Assembly: GCF_001292625.1 (NCBI RefSeq)
Contig: NZ_LAJH01000021.1
Coordinates: forward strand, 289,494 to 353,493
Reading direction: 5' to 3'
Source of the DNA: Shimia sp. SK013
Lineage (GTDB): Bacteria; Pseudomonadota; Alphaproteobacteria; Rhodobacterales; Rhodobacteraceae
DNA: 64,000 bases
Both the position numbers and the translations under genes were made by a program. Below the pieces are notes generated by a model that saw only the letters and a program-made list of their open reading frames with translations, did no database searches and was not told the DNA's origin. This document shows, piece by piece, positions 36,347-44,822 of this stretch (positions are counted from its first letter, which is position 1; each line of letters opens with the position of its first letter).

Positions 36347-37119
36347 GCTCACAAATAGTCATCTTGGGGTATCACCGCAGCGGCACCTCGGCTCTGTCTC
36401 AGAACTGTCAGGCCGCGGGCCTGTTCCTTGGTGACACGTTGCTGGGCGCCAAGCCTTCCAACCCGTTTGGCCACTTTGAGGACAAGGATTTTTTCCAAGT
36501 TAACGAGGCCATTCTGAGCACAAACCTTGCGCGATGGGACATGTCCCATGATTTGGCGCCGGTGATCCGCCCCGAGATACGGCAAGCTGCGATGGAACTG
36601 GTGTCGCGCCGCAACGCGCAGCACGAACTGTGGGGCTTTAAAGACCCCCGTACCTGTATCCTGTTGGATTTCTGGCATTCGCTGCTGCCGGACCCGAAGT
36701 ACCTTGTGTGTCTGCGCCACTATACCACTTGCGTGGATTCCGTCGTGCGACGGCATGTGCTGGATATCTATTCCCGCCAACAACTGGGGCTTGATCAAAG
36801 TGTTGCCCAGTATCCGCTGGATTATAACGGAGTCTGCGCCAATTGGTGTGTCTACATGGCCAACCTTTTGGCTTTTCTGGAAACCCGCGACGCCGACAGA
36901 ATGGTTGTGCGGATTGACAAAATGCCCAAGGAAATCTCGATCATTGCGGAAATGAACGACGCGTTTGGGGTGGATCTGGACCCAATTCCGCTCAGCAAGA
37001 CGTTTAGATCCGAGGTCTTTCAGGGCAAGGAAATTGACGATCTGCCGCTTGATCCGGCCGTAAAAGAAACCGCCGATAAACTGTGGGCCCGTCTGGACAC
37101 CCACATTTCGCTGCAATAA
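36343..37119 (+). CDS. Sulfotransferase family protein
   Basis: Likely transfers sulfate from PAPS to a glycan or small molecule. The 258-residue protein opens with the 5'-phosphosulfate loop VILGYHRSGTSALSQN and has a candidate 3'-phosphate region LVCLRHYTTCVDSV near residue 125. KDPRTC in GFKDPRTCILLDFW is also typical of bacterial sulfotransferases. No membrane helix is seen. Overlap with hddA suggests translation coupling, so sulfation probably acts on the heptose-containing product. Confidence 0.8.
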   Translation: MSSQIVILGYHRSGTSALSQNCQAAGLFLGDTLLGAKPSNPFGHFEDKDFFQVNEAILSTNLARWDMSHDLAPVIRPEIRQAAMELVSRRNAQHELWGFKDPRTCILLDFWHSLLPDPKYLVCLRHYTTCVDSVVRRHVLDIYSRQQLGLDQSVAQYPLDYNGVCANWCVYMANLLAFLETRDADRMVVRIDKMPKEISIIAEMNDAFGVDLDPIPLSKTFRSEVFQGKEIDDLPLDPAVKETADKLWARLDTHISLQ

Positions 37120-37136
37120 CCGACAAAGGTGCCGTG

Positions 37137-37901
37137 ATGACGAAACCCGATGACGCCGATCCAAAGCCGGGCAAAACGGTCCTATCAGAAGTGGTCACTT
37201 TGCCGGTGTTTCCAGCTGTGGATCCGGTAAGCCGCCTTCAGGCGATTGCCCTTGCAGGCAAGTTGCCGGTCAAGCTGCAGTTCAAGGAAGGGACAAAGAC
37301 GGTCAAGCGCGACGTAAAGTCCTTTGATTTTCCGTTGGCTGATTTGATCGAAGGTCTCAAGATCAAGATGTTCAAAGAGAAGATTACGGATCAAACGGTG
37401 TACGGCATTTTGTTTGAGGATCGCCTTCAGAAGCACCTGTCAAAACAGCTTCTTAGCGGTGCCCAACTTGATAAATTGATCGAAGCGCTCAAGGCTAAGG
37501 CGTTTGAAAATAACGTCGAAGATAAGGCGATCTTCAATCAGCTGTTTGATGAGTCGAGCCAAAAAGGCTTGGCGGGAATACACCTCGGAGCAAGCGATCT
37601 TGATGAGCTTATCGAAGCGATCAAGATCAAGATGTTTGACGATGGTGTGTCGGATCAGGACGTCTTTGACACGTTGTTTGAGGACAGGCTGCAGCCGCAT
37701 CTGTCAAACAAGTTTTTCCAGAACATGAAATTTGATGACGTTCTTGAGATGCTCAAGATCAAGATGTTTGACGAGAAAGTCGATGATGAGGACGTGTTCG
37801 CACGCCTGTTTGAAGGCCGGCTCTCGAAAAGTTGGACGAGCAAGAAGTTAACATCGGCAAAGTCGATAGCGCGTGCCGTGGCCCGCAAGAACCGAAACTA
37901 G
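37137..37901 (+). CDS. Tandem-repeat protein, four ~43-residue units, unknown function
   Basis: A 254-residue, charged, soluble-looking protein. After about 65 residues it consists of four tandem units with the core (L/F)xxLIExLKIKMF, then a short acidic turn (ITDQTVY, VEDKAIF, VSDQDVF, VDDEDVF) and an xLFEDRLQxHLSxK end. The second unit is the most diverged (ALKAKAF; LFDESSQ). At DNA level AAGATCAAGATGTT recurs in units 1, 3 and 4. I know no family with this repeat. There is no signal peptide. Base composition is less GC-rich than the neighbours. It lies 17 bases after the sulfotransferase. Helical-repeat scaffolding or protein binding is only a guess. Confidence 0.8.
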   Translation: MTKPDDADPKPGKTVLSEVVTLPVFPAVDPVSRLQAIALAGKLPVKLQFKEGTKTVKRDVKSFDFPLADLIEGLKIKMFKEKITDQTVYGILFEDRLQKHLSKQLLSGAQLDKLIEALKAKAFENNVEDKAIFNQLFDESSQKGLAGIHLGASDLDELIEAIKIKMFDDGVSDQDVFDTLFEDRLQPHLSNKFFQNMKFDDVLEMLKIKMFDEKVDDEDVFARLFEGRLSKSWTSKKLTSAKSIARAVARKNRN

Positions 37902-37913
37902 TCGGAGCGCCCC

Positions 37914-38726
37914 ATGTCTTGTGTGTTCATTGGTTCAGATGCAGTTGTAAGCAAGTTGTTCCAGCCTGACGTCAGGCCGGTTGATTGGCACGAACCTGCC
38001 TCTTTCCAAAAGGCATTGCGGTTTGCGACCCGTTTGGTTGTGGCTGGGCTTCGTGGTTTGTCGGATCGTGATTTTCTGACGATCAACCAGCTGCCGACGG
38101 TTTTTGTGCTGACATCAGGGATCGATCTGACACACTTGATTATGCACATTCAGGACGGCCGATTGTGCCTGACGCCGTGGGACCGGATTGTCTGTTTGGG
38201 TGACGTAGACACGCATTTCTATCGCGCCCCATGGATCGAATTTTTTGGGGGTGGGCTAACGCTTGACCCCGGGTTGTTCCATTCCCTCGAAAACAAACCG
38301 TGGGGATCGCTTCCTGCACCGTCGGGGTTTGACAAGATTTCCAAACCGACACTGGTGAAATTTGCGATCAAAATGCGCGCTGCCAACACCTTTCCGTTTT
38401 CGCCGGTGGTGGCGAGTGGTGAGAACGCACAGTGTCTGATCGATTGCTGTTTTGATGTGACCGATGTTGTGGTTTCCGGCGCCGAGAAGATGCCGCCGGA
38501 TGCCTTGATTGCCGCGCCCGAAGAGATCGAGGCGTCGCTAAGCGCCAATCCACAAGCCACACTTTTGGTGTGCCCTGCCATCGTGAACGGCGACATGTCG
38601 ATGGAACTAATCCATCGTCGGGTGGCCTTGGCGGCCCGTCGGCCTGTGAACCTTTTGAATGTGAATGCCATTGGCACCCTGCCGGATCAGTCTGTTCTGG
38701 CCGGGCTGACCTATGAGCTTGGATGA
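37914..38726 (+). CDS. Unrecognised protein in glycan cluster
   Basis: A 270-residue protein starting MSCVFIGSDAV. No family motif is recognised. An alternation of hydrophobic strands and turns (FVLTSGIDLTHLIMHI, WDRIVCLGDVDTH, TLLVCPAIVNGDMS) suggests an alpha/beta fold, perhaps glycosyltransferase- or SGNH-like, but no catalytic set is visible. It begins 12 bases after the repeat gene and its stop overlaps the next glycosyltransferase start by 4 bases, so it belongs to the same operon. Confidence 0.7.
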   Translation: MSCVFIGSDAVVSKLFQPDVRPVDWHEPASFQKALRFATRLVVAGLRGLSDRDFLTINQLPTVFVLTSGIDLTHLIMHIQDGRLCLTPWDRIVCLGDVDTHFYRAPWIEFFGGGLTLDPGLFHSLENKPWGSLPAPSGFDKISKPTLVKFAIKMRAANTFPFSPVVASGENAQCLIDCCFDVTDVVVSGAEKMPPDALIAAPEEIEASLSANPQATLLVCPAIVNGDMSMELIHRRVALAARRPVNLLNVNAIGTLPDQSVLAGLTYELG

Positions 38727-39817
38727 CCGTTATGAAATGCTTTATCGTTTGCAATATGTTTCCGGCGCTGGTGTCAAATGTGGTGCGCGCTCCGGGTTTG
38801 CGCGCAGAGCAACTTGCCTTTCAGGCGCGGCCTCATTTTGATCAGGTTCAGTATCTTATGCTGCGGTCGCGCTACGATCTTTTGTGTCGTGGCCCACAAG
38901 TCACGAGCAACCTGACGGCGCACCGTGACTTTCTGGTGATTGACGACGTTCGGGTAAAGGATTTCCTCAACCGGCAGCCACCTTCGGTTTTTGTATTCTC
39001 GCAGCCTGAAATGGCCGGCATGTTGTCCCCGGCAATCAAACGCCACAGCGTTGTTTATGACATTCTTGCCCCGAAAGAGCTTGAGCTGCGCAGCGGTAAG
39101 GCCGACGCCACCCAGATCGCGACCGCCAAGCGTCGCCACCAGACATTTTTGACTTTTGCCGACAGGGTTTTGGTAAACGGTGAGAAAAACCGTCTATTGT
39201 TCGAAGACGATCTGGCGGGCCAAAAAGAGGTTGTGACAAATCCCTTCTGCCCGCTGATACCGCATTCTGACAGCCCCGAGCCGCCAAAGCGTGATCATAT
39301 CCTGTTTTTCTCCAGCGCGCAGAAATGGACACAGAACACGCCGTTTCTGGACGCTATGGCCGAGCTCATGGCAACCAAAAGCGATGTCAAAGCTGTCTTG
39401 ATGTCACCGCTAAAACACCATGAAGATCCGGAAAGCCTGGCGATTTCGCAACTGATTCAGATGCCCAACGTGCGCCGGATCAAGTCGCTTTCTTATCCTG
39501 CGCATGTCTCCCTTTTGCAGCGCTGCGCCGGAGTCATGGATTGGTCAATCGTAAATGGTGAAAGAGTCAATTCGACATCGACCCGCCTGATACAGGCGGT
39601 GGGCAGCGGCGCGGCGATATTTGGCAACGCTGGCACCGGACTTGATGCGTTTTGGAATGGGTATCCAGGAGCCACGTCACAGGACGCGCCAGACACGGCA
39701 AAGCTGGAAGCCTTTATTGACTGTGCACTAAAGGGTACATTTGCCCCTGATTTAAAACGTGCAGAAATTTGGAATCGCGAACTTCTTGAGAACCCAACCG
39801 TATTTGGAGGCCTGTAG
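38723..39817 (+). CDS. GT-B-type glycosyltransferase-like protein
   Basis: A 364-residue protein with the layout of two-domain GT-B glycosyltransferases. An N-terminal segment CFIVCNMFPALVSNVVRAPG is followed by a linker with FADRVLVNGEKNRLLFEDDL typical of GT4-like enzymes. The C-terminal nucleotide-sugar domain (HILFFSSAQKWTQNTPFL, LIQAVGSGAAIFGNAGTG) lacks the usual EX7E. Donor and acceptor are unknown; GDP-heptose is a reasonable candidate given the upstream genes. Confidence 0.7.
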   Translation: MTVMKCFIVCNMFPALVSNVVRAPGLRAEQLAFQARPHFDQVQYLMLRSRYDLLCRGPQVTSNLTAHRDFLVIDDVRVKDFLNRQPPSVFVFSQPEMAGMLSPAIKRHSVVYDILAPKELELRSGKADATQIATAKRRHQTFLTFADRVLVNGEKNRLLFEDDLAGQKEVVTNPFCPLIPHSDSPEPPKRDHILFFSSAQKWTQNTPFLDAMAELMATKSDVKAVLMSPLKHHEDPESLAISQLIQMPNVRRIKSLSYPAHVSLLQRCAGVMDWSIVNGERVNSTSTRLIQAVGSGAAIFGNAGTGLDAFWNGYPGATSQDAPDTAKLEAFIDCALKGTFAPDLKRAEIWNRELLENPTVFGGL

Positions 39818-39819
39818 TA

Positions 39820-40827
39820 ATGATGAGAATGGTATTTTTTGTGCCCACGGACAGACCCGTGGGAGGTGTCGCCAAAGTGCTGGATTATGCTGTGCACGCT
39901 GCGCGCCAAGATCTGGAAGTTGTGTTTTGCTGCAACGACCTGTACTTTGAAAACCTGTCCAGTGCGCTGTTTAAAAAGCCTTATTTCCAAAAATATGGCA
40001 GCAATATCCGGATATGTGACAGTGCGACGCTGGACCCCAAAGACACCGACGTTCTGTTTTTCACACTCCCGTCGAGCCACGAGCGTCTGAGCACGCTGTA
40101 TGCCGCAGCCGGGTGCCGCAACATGCCGTATATCCATTTGTTGCAGAACGTGCGCCTGTCCAACACCGCGTTTGACAATGGCTATTCCTACCGGCTGTTG
40201 CCAAAACCGTTGCACCGGATTTGCATCACTCAGGAAGTGGTTAATTCCGTTGCGCCGTTTGTCGATCACCCTAATGACATGGAGTTGATCCCACACGGGT
40301 TCGATTTTGAGGCGTTCAATTGCGCGCCGCGACAAGACGACCCGATCATGATCAATTTCAACACGTTTAAGGGCGACTTGGGGCGCGAAATTGTTCGTCC
40401 CTTCAACCAGGATCCGCGGGTAAAGAAGGTTCGGGTGTCTTCGACTGGCATCAGCTGGAACAAACTGCAAAACAACTATAAGAAATCGAGTTTGTTTTTG
40501 GGGACTCCGTTGCCGGAAGAAGGTTTGTATCTGCCCGGTCTGGAAGCAATGGCCGCGGGTCAACTGGTGATCACGCCGGACGCTTTCGGCAACCGCTTCT
40601 ACTGTGATTTTTCAGAAAACTGCGCGTTGGTTCCGTGGGGCGACATTGCCGCGTATCAGGAGCAAATCGAGTGGGCGATCGAGAATTGGACCGGCGCGGC
40701 TTTTGAGATGCGCAAAAAGGCCCACTCCAAGGCCTCAGGGTTGGGGCTGGAAACGGAATGCGCCCGCTTCGCTGAAAGCCTTAAGGCACGGTACGTCGAT
40801 AGCGGAATGGCCCTTGAATATGCGTGA
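39820..40827 (+). CDS. Glycosyltransferase-like protein (GT4-like)
   Basis: A 335-residue protein with FVPTDRPVGGVAKVLDYAV at the start, the acceptor-domain glycine signature seen in GT4 enzymes, then MELIPHGFDFEAFN and an EX7E-like segment PEEGLYLPGLEAMAAGQLVI. GGAGG lies 7 bases before the first of two adjacent ATGs. It follows the other glycosyltransferase-like gene by 2 bases. Substrates are not readable. Confidence 0.77.
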   Translation: MMRMVFFVPTDRPVGGVAKVLDYAVHAARQDLEVVFCCNDLYFENLSSALFKKPYFQKYGSNIRICDSATLDPKDTDVLFFTLPSSHERLSTLYAAAGCRNMPYIHLLQNVRLSNTAFDNGYSYRLLPKPLHRICITQEVVNSVAPFVDHPNDMELIPHGFDFEAFNCAPRQDDPIMINFNTFKGDLGREIVRPFNQDPRVKKVRVSSTGISWNKLQNNYKKSSLFLGTPLPEEGLYLPGLEAMAAGQLVITPDAFGNRFYCDFSENCALVPWGDIAAYQEQIEWAIENWTGAAFEMRKKAHSKASGLGLETECARFAESLKARYVDSGMALEYA

Positions 40828-40882
40828 TGTCGTCGGATAAGGGTCTGGTTGATCTCAATTTTTGCACTAGAGTGGCCCCGAC

Positions 40883-41812
40883 ATGGCATCTAAGCGACAT
40901 CTTTTCTTGCATTGCGGGTATCCGCGAACAGGCACCACCAGCTTTCAAAGCATCCTTGATTTAAACCGCGAGGAGCTTGCGCAAAGCGGCTATTGTGTGC
41001 CGCCCACAGTAGGGTTTCGACACCGCCACCTGCAAGCGGGTGTGCAACTTTCTCTGACCGCCAATGTGCAAAACCTGATCAAGCTGCCCGAAGGCTGTGA
41101 CCCCGAAACGCATTTGGAAAATTGGCTGACTGGCGTTGTGGCTGACGCGCCGGAATTTGATCGGTTCATCATGTCGGAAGAGACGCTTGCCAAAGCCGAC
41201 TTTGGCAAGATCGAAGGGTTTGAGGCCCAACTTAGGAAGCACTTTGAGCACATAACCATCCTGATCTGTTTCCGCCCGCACGGGTCTTATCTGCGCAGCG
41301 ACTACTCCAATCGGGTTCGGGCCAGCTACTTTTCCAAACCCTTCAAAGCGTATGCCGTCGGCCAAAGCGCGCAGCCGTTTATGTCTTACTCTTATGTTTT
41401 GTCGAAATTCATGGACGTCTTCGGTGCTGAAAGCGTCAAGGCAGTTGAGTATAATTCAAAAGGCGACAACAGCTCACACAGCCAGCTTTTTCACGCTATG
41501 GGCCTGGACCTAGCCCAACTAAAGAAACCGGAAGACGCGCTTAACAAATCGCTCGGTCCGCAATCTATTGAACTCAAACGCCGGCTGAACCGCCGCCTGG
41601 AGGTCAGCCTTTCTGAAATGGGTCTTCAAGCTCAGGGCAGTTTTCATGACGCGTTGATGAGCAACATAGAAGACGCGATGCTGCGCACGCGCAAGATCGG
41701 GGTGCAGGCCGACGAGCAACCGTTTGGTGTGCCTCCGCGTCTGGAAGATCAATGGGATGCGGATTGGGATCGCTTGACCGGTCCCGAGTTCTCCACGCAG
41801 TTCAAGCTTTAA
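40883..41812 (+). CDS. Sulfotransferase-like P-loop protein
   Basis: A 309-residue protein with the phosphosulfate-binding start HLFLHCGYPRTGTTSFQ, and RPHGSYLRSDYSNR as a plausible 3'-phosphate region near residue 135. It differs from the first sulfotransferase in the cluster, so two distinct sulfation steps are possible. It is the last gene of the co-directional run. No membrane helix is seen. Confidence 0.72.
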   Translation: MASKRHLFLHCGYPRTGTTSFQSILDLNREELAQSGYCVPPTVGFRHRHLQAGVQLSLTANVQNLIKLPEGCDPETHLENWLTGVVADAPEFDRFIMSEETLAKADFGKIEGFEAQLRKHFEHITILICFRPHGSYLRSDYSNRVRASYFSKPFKAYAVGQSAQPFMSYSYVLSKFMDVFGAESVKAVEYNSKGDNSSHSQLFHAMGLDLAQLKKPEDALNKSLGPQSIELKRRLNRRLEVSLSEMGLQAQGSFHDALMSNIEDAMLRTRKIGVQADEQPFGVPPRLEDQWDADWDRLTGPEFSTQFKL

Positions 41813-42034
41813 TAAGCCGCCGAACCGCGCCAGACTTGGAAAGGCGTTGGGCAAGCCTCGGCAAAAGCGTTTGGGTCTGTGGGCACGCGCGCGTCTTGGG
41901 GCGGATGCGGGTGGCAAGACCTCGCAGGATATTGTACTTTTGGCGCGGCTTTCGTGAAACTGCGGAAGGCGACCACAGACTGACCGGGCGGCATTTTGCG
42001 CCGTTGATCTTGATGCACTTTTGGAGACCCCAAC

Positions 42035-42922
42035 ATGAGCCATTTGAATCGCCGTCGTTTCCTCGCGATCTCTGCCTGTGCTGCGGCGAGCGGCATTGGC
42101 CCCGCCAACGCGGCCCCGGCGGAATGGCGCGGGGTGGCGCTGGGCGCGCAGTCCATCCTCAAAATCTCCGGTCTTCCACAGGCCGAGGCGGAAGGGATTT
42201 TTGCGGAGGTCAAAGCGGAGCTGGATCGGCTTGAGAATATTTTCTCGCTGTATCGAGACAGCGACCTGACGCGGTTCAATCGTGAGGGCACGCTTGCGGT
42301 ACCTGCGCCGGAATTGTTGGAGGTCCTTGGTCAAGTGGATCAACTGCACCGCGCCAGCGGTGGGGCGTTTGATCCAACGGTGCAAGCGCTTTGGAATGCC
42401 CATGCCACAGGCAGTGACGTGATCAAGGCGCGGGCAATGGTGCGCTGGTCAGATGTCAGCTTTGACACCCAAGCCGTGACGTTTGCGCGGCCCGGAATGG
42501 CGTTGACGCTCAATGGCATTGCTCAAGGCGCGATTACCGATCGCATCGCGGCGCTTTTGTCCGCGCGCGGGTTGAACAACGTGTTGATCGATATGGGGGA
42601 AATCGCGGCGCTAGGTGTGCGTGAAACTGGCGAACCATGGCGTGTCGGTGTGATCACTCCGGACGGTGGCCTGGTGCGCAAACTGACGCTCACAGACCGC
42701 GCATTGGCGACATCAGCCCCCGATGGATTTCGCTTGCCGGATGGCGTGTCCCATATTTTGCAGCCGCACGGCGGCGCCCCGACGCGGGCATTGGTCAGTA
42801 TCGCTGCACCTTCGGCCGCATTGGCGGATGGCCTGTCGACAGCGGCATGTCTTTTGACGTCAGCTGATACTGAAAAAATGGTTGCACAGTTCGCAGGCGC
42901 AGAGGTTATCTCGGCCGTCTGA
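42035..42922 (+). CDS. apbE: FAD:protein FMN transferase (ApbE family), Tat-exported
   Basis: Attaches FMN to a threonine in flavoproteins such as NqrB, RnfG or NosR. The 295-residue protein has a twin-arginine signal (RRRFLAISACAAASGIG), LENIFSLYRDSDLTRFN, the glycine turn in GAFDPTVQALW, and LTLNGIAQGAITDRIA. The latter part has NVLIDMGEIAALG, where the metal-binding region lies. No partner flavoprotein gene lies close by. The 220 bases upstream hold no credible gene. Confidence 0.88.
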   Translation: MSHLNRRRFLAISACAAASGIGPANAAPAEWRGVALGAQSILKISGLPQAEAEGIFAEVKAELDRLENIFSLYRDSDLTRFNREGTLAVPAPELLEVLGQVDQLHRASGGAFDPTVQALWNAHATGSDVIKARAMVRWSDVSFDTQAVTFARPGMALTLNGIAQGAITDRIAALLSARGLNNVLIDMGEIAALGVRETGEPWRVGVITPDGGLVRKLTLTDRALATSAPDGFRLPDGVSHILQPHGGAPTRALVSIAAPSAALADGLSTAACLLTSADTEKMVAQFAGAEVISAV

Positions 42923-42959
42923 CGCCCTGAATGCCACGCGCGAAAAGACCCGATGTCTG

Positions 42960-43868
42960 TTAGTGGATTGCGCGGCGTTCTAACTGGCGTCGATGGTGCC
43001 AGATCAAGATGCCCGACAACGTGATCAGGCCCGCGCCCATTGCGGTTGGCAAATCGGGTGCGTCGCCAAATACAACCGCGCTCATGATCGCCATATAGAT
43101 GAGATAGCTATAGGAAAATGGCATCAAGAAGTGCGCCTCAGCCAATTTGTGCGCCCGGATCAGCATTTCGTGCCCTGCCCAAGCAAAGGTGCCAATGGCG
43201 CCCATCAAAAGCCATTCGCGTGGCGTATCCGGCGTGGTCCAGACCGACATCGCGAGCGGCGCAAGGCAGACTGTCCCAACAAGTCCCAGTGCCAATTGCA
43301 TGATGGCGGGCGGCACATCGGCGGCTAGCTTGCGCGTCAGGATCGAATAGACCGCCAATCCCAGGGCGGGGATCAGCATCATCGCCGCCGCCCACTCCAT
43401 CTGCGCATCAAACGGGCGGATCACCACCAGCACGCCTGCAAAACCGATGCCGACAAAGCCCCATTGCCGCGCGCCGATATGTTCGCCCAGCAAGGGGCCA
43501 GACAGTAGGCACACAAATATCGGGGCTGAAAACATGATCGCCGAGGTCACGGTCAGCGACAGGAAACGCAGCGCGAAGAAATTGACCATTGTTGCCCCGA
43601 CAAGGATCAAAGCCCGCAGGACCAACACACCCCAGATCCGGCGCGGCAGACGCAATGCCGACCGCTCGCCACGCGCCACGGTTGCGCAGGTGATCGCGCA
43701 TTGCACCGCATAGCGCATGAATGCCAATTGCAGCGCACCAAAGCCCGCAGCCAGCAGCCATTTTGTCGAGGTGTCCGTCAGGGTAAACAAGGCATTGGCC
43801 GCAAGCATCAGGCCCACCGCATAGGTGGCTACTTTTTGACCACCTATACCCTGTGGGGCGTCAGCCAT
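42960..43868 (-). CDS. DMT-superfamily transporter (EamA type)
   Basis: A 302-residue membrane protein with about ten helices in two EamA repeats, for example TSAIMFSAPIFVCLLSGPLLGEH in the first and MPFSYSYLIYMAIMSAVVFGD in the second. The start ATG 43868 lies inside the end of the preceding dehydrogenase gene (8-base overlap), so it is the last gene of the TRAP operon. It may export a pathway product or by-product. Confidence 0.87.
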   Translation of the reverse strand: MADAPQGIGGQKVATYAVGLMLAANALFTLTDTSTKWLLAAGFGALQLAFMRYAVQCAITCATVARGERSALRLPRRIWGVLVLRALILVGATMVNFFALRFLSLTVTSAIMFSAPIFVCLLSGPLLGEHIGARQWGFVGIGFAGVLVVIRPFDAQMEWAAAMMLIPALGLAVYSILTRKLAADVPPAIMQLALGLVGTVCLAPLAMSVWTTPDTPREWLLMGAIGTFAWAGHEMLIRAHKLAEAHFLMPFSYSYLIYMAIMSAVVFGDAPDLPTAMGAGLITLSGILIWHHRRQLERRAIH

Positions 43869-44751
43869 CTTTGAATTGCGCGACGTAATGCTCCAGCACT
43901 TCGGGCACAAGTTTCTCACCCATACCCGCATCCACCGCGCCTTGCAGCGCATCCAACGTGTTGCCGCCCATCAGCGTCTCAAGGCCTGCATCTTTGGTCA
44001 TCTGCACATAATAGCCCACGTCTTTGGTGGCGTTCTTGATCGAGAACTGCATCTTGGAGGCATCGCCCTCAAGCGCATAGCCGGCGATGAAATCCATCAT
44101 CATCGAATGTAGGGGGCCAGAGGACACCACATTATAAAGGTCTTGGCGTTCGATGCCCATTTTATCGGCCATCGCAAAGCCTTCGGTCAGGCCGTTGACC
44201 ATGCATTGCGCAAAGAAGTTGTTGATCAGCTTGGTGGCATGGCCCGCGCCAAGTGGCCCAAGGTGGAAAACGTTCTCTCCCAGATCGTCGAGCACTGGTT
44301 TGACCTTGTCAAAGGCGGCCTTGTCGCCCGCGCCCATGATGTTGAGCAGCCCGTCAATGGCCTGTTGTGGTGTACGTCCCAGCGGCGCGTCCAGATAGGC
44401 GCTGCCAGCGGCGGCAGTTTCCGCGCCAAGCGCTTGGGTGGACGCAGGCAGGGAGGTGCCAAAGTCGATAACCGTGCTGCCCTGTTTCAGGCCCGCCAGA
44501 ATGCCATCCGGCCCGCGCATCAGGCTTTCGACCTGTGCGCTGGTGGCGACGCACAGCATGACGATGTCGCTGGCTTCGGCCACTTCGCGGGCGTTGGAGA
44601 CCTCGGTTGCACCTGCGGCGACAACCTCGTCCACCAGCGGGCGCGACCGGTTCGCGGTCACGGTGACGTTGTAGCCCGTGTTCAGCAGGCGTTTCACCAT
44701 CGCGCTGCCCATTAGGCCAATGCCGATATATCCGATGTTGGGTTTGCTCAT
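43861..44751 (-). CDS. 3-hydroxyisobutyrate dehydrogenase family reductase, variant substrate motif
   Basis: A 296-residue NAD(P)-dependent beta-hydroxyacid dehydrogenase. The Rossmann motif is IGYIGIGLMGSAM and the catalytic Lys is in GHATKLINNFFAQ. The substrate loop reads DAPLGRTPQQAIDG, where tartronate semialdehyde and hydroxyisobutyrate enzymes have DAPVSGG. A GRT loop is a feature of sulfolactaldehyde reductase YihU (DVPVGRTSANA). The context (TRAP transporter, UxaA-family dehydratase, enolase-superfamily enzyme) points to sugar acids, so the substrate is uncertain. Confidence 0.87.
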   Translation of the reverse strand: MSKPNIGYIGIGLMGSAMVKRLLNTGYNVTVTANRSRPLVDEVVAAGATEVSNAREVAEASDIVMLCVATSAQVESLMRGPDGILAGLKQGSTVIDFGTSLPASTQALGAETAAAGSAYLDAPLGRTPQQAIDGLLNIMGAGDKAAFDKVKPVLDDLGENVFHLGPLGAGHATKLINNFFAQCMVNGLTEGFAMADKMGIERQDLYNVVSSGPLHSMMMDFIAGYALEGDASKMQFSIKNATKDVGYYVQMTKDAGLETLMGGNTLDALQGAVDAGMGEKLVPEVLEHYVAQFKDG

Positions 44752-44822
44752 GTCTCGGTTCCTTTTCTTTTGGTGCGGTCAGGGCTATGTGCCGCGACCT
44801 GAATGAGGGTGTCTATTGCGGC

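Noticed and set aside
37357..37780. Repeated AAGATCAAGATGTT blocks as a CRISPR or DNA repeat array
   Set aside because: The blocks are in frame, spaced by coding units of about 43 codons, and explained by tandem protein repeats.
41813..42034. Possible short gene upstream of apbE
   Set aside because: Neither strand gives a frame with a ribosome site or a recognisable product; treated as ordinary intergenic DNA.
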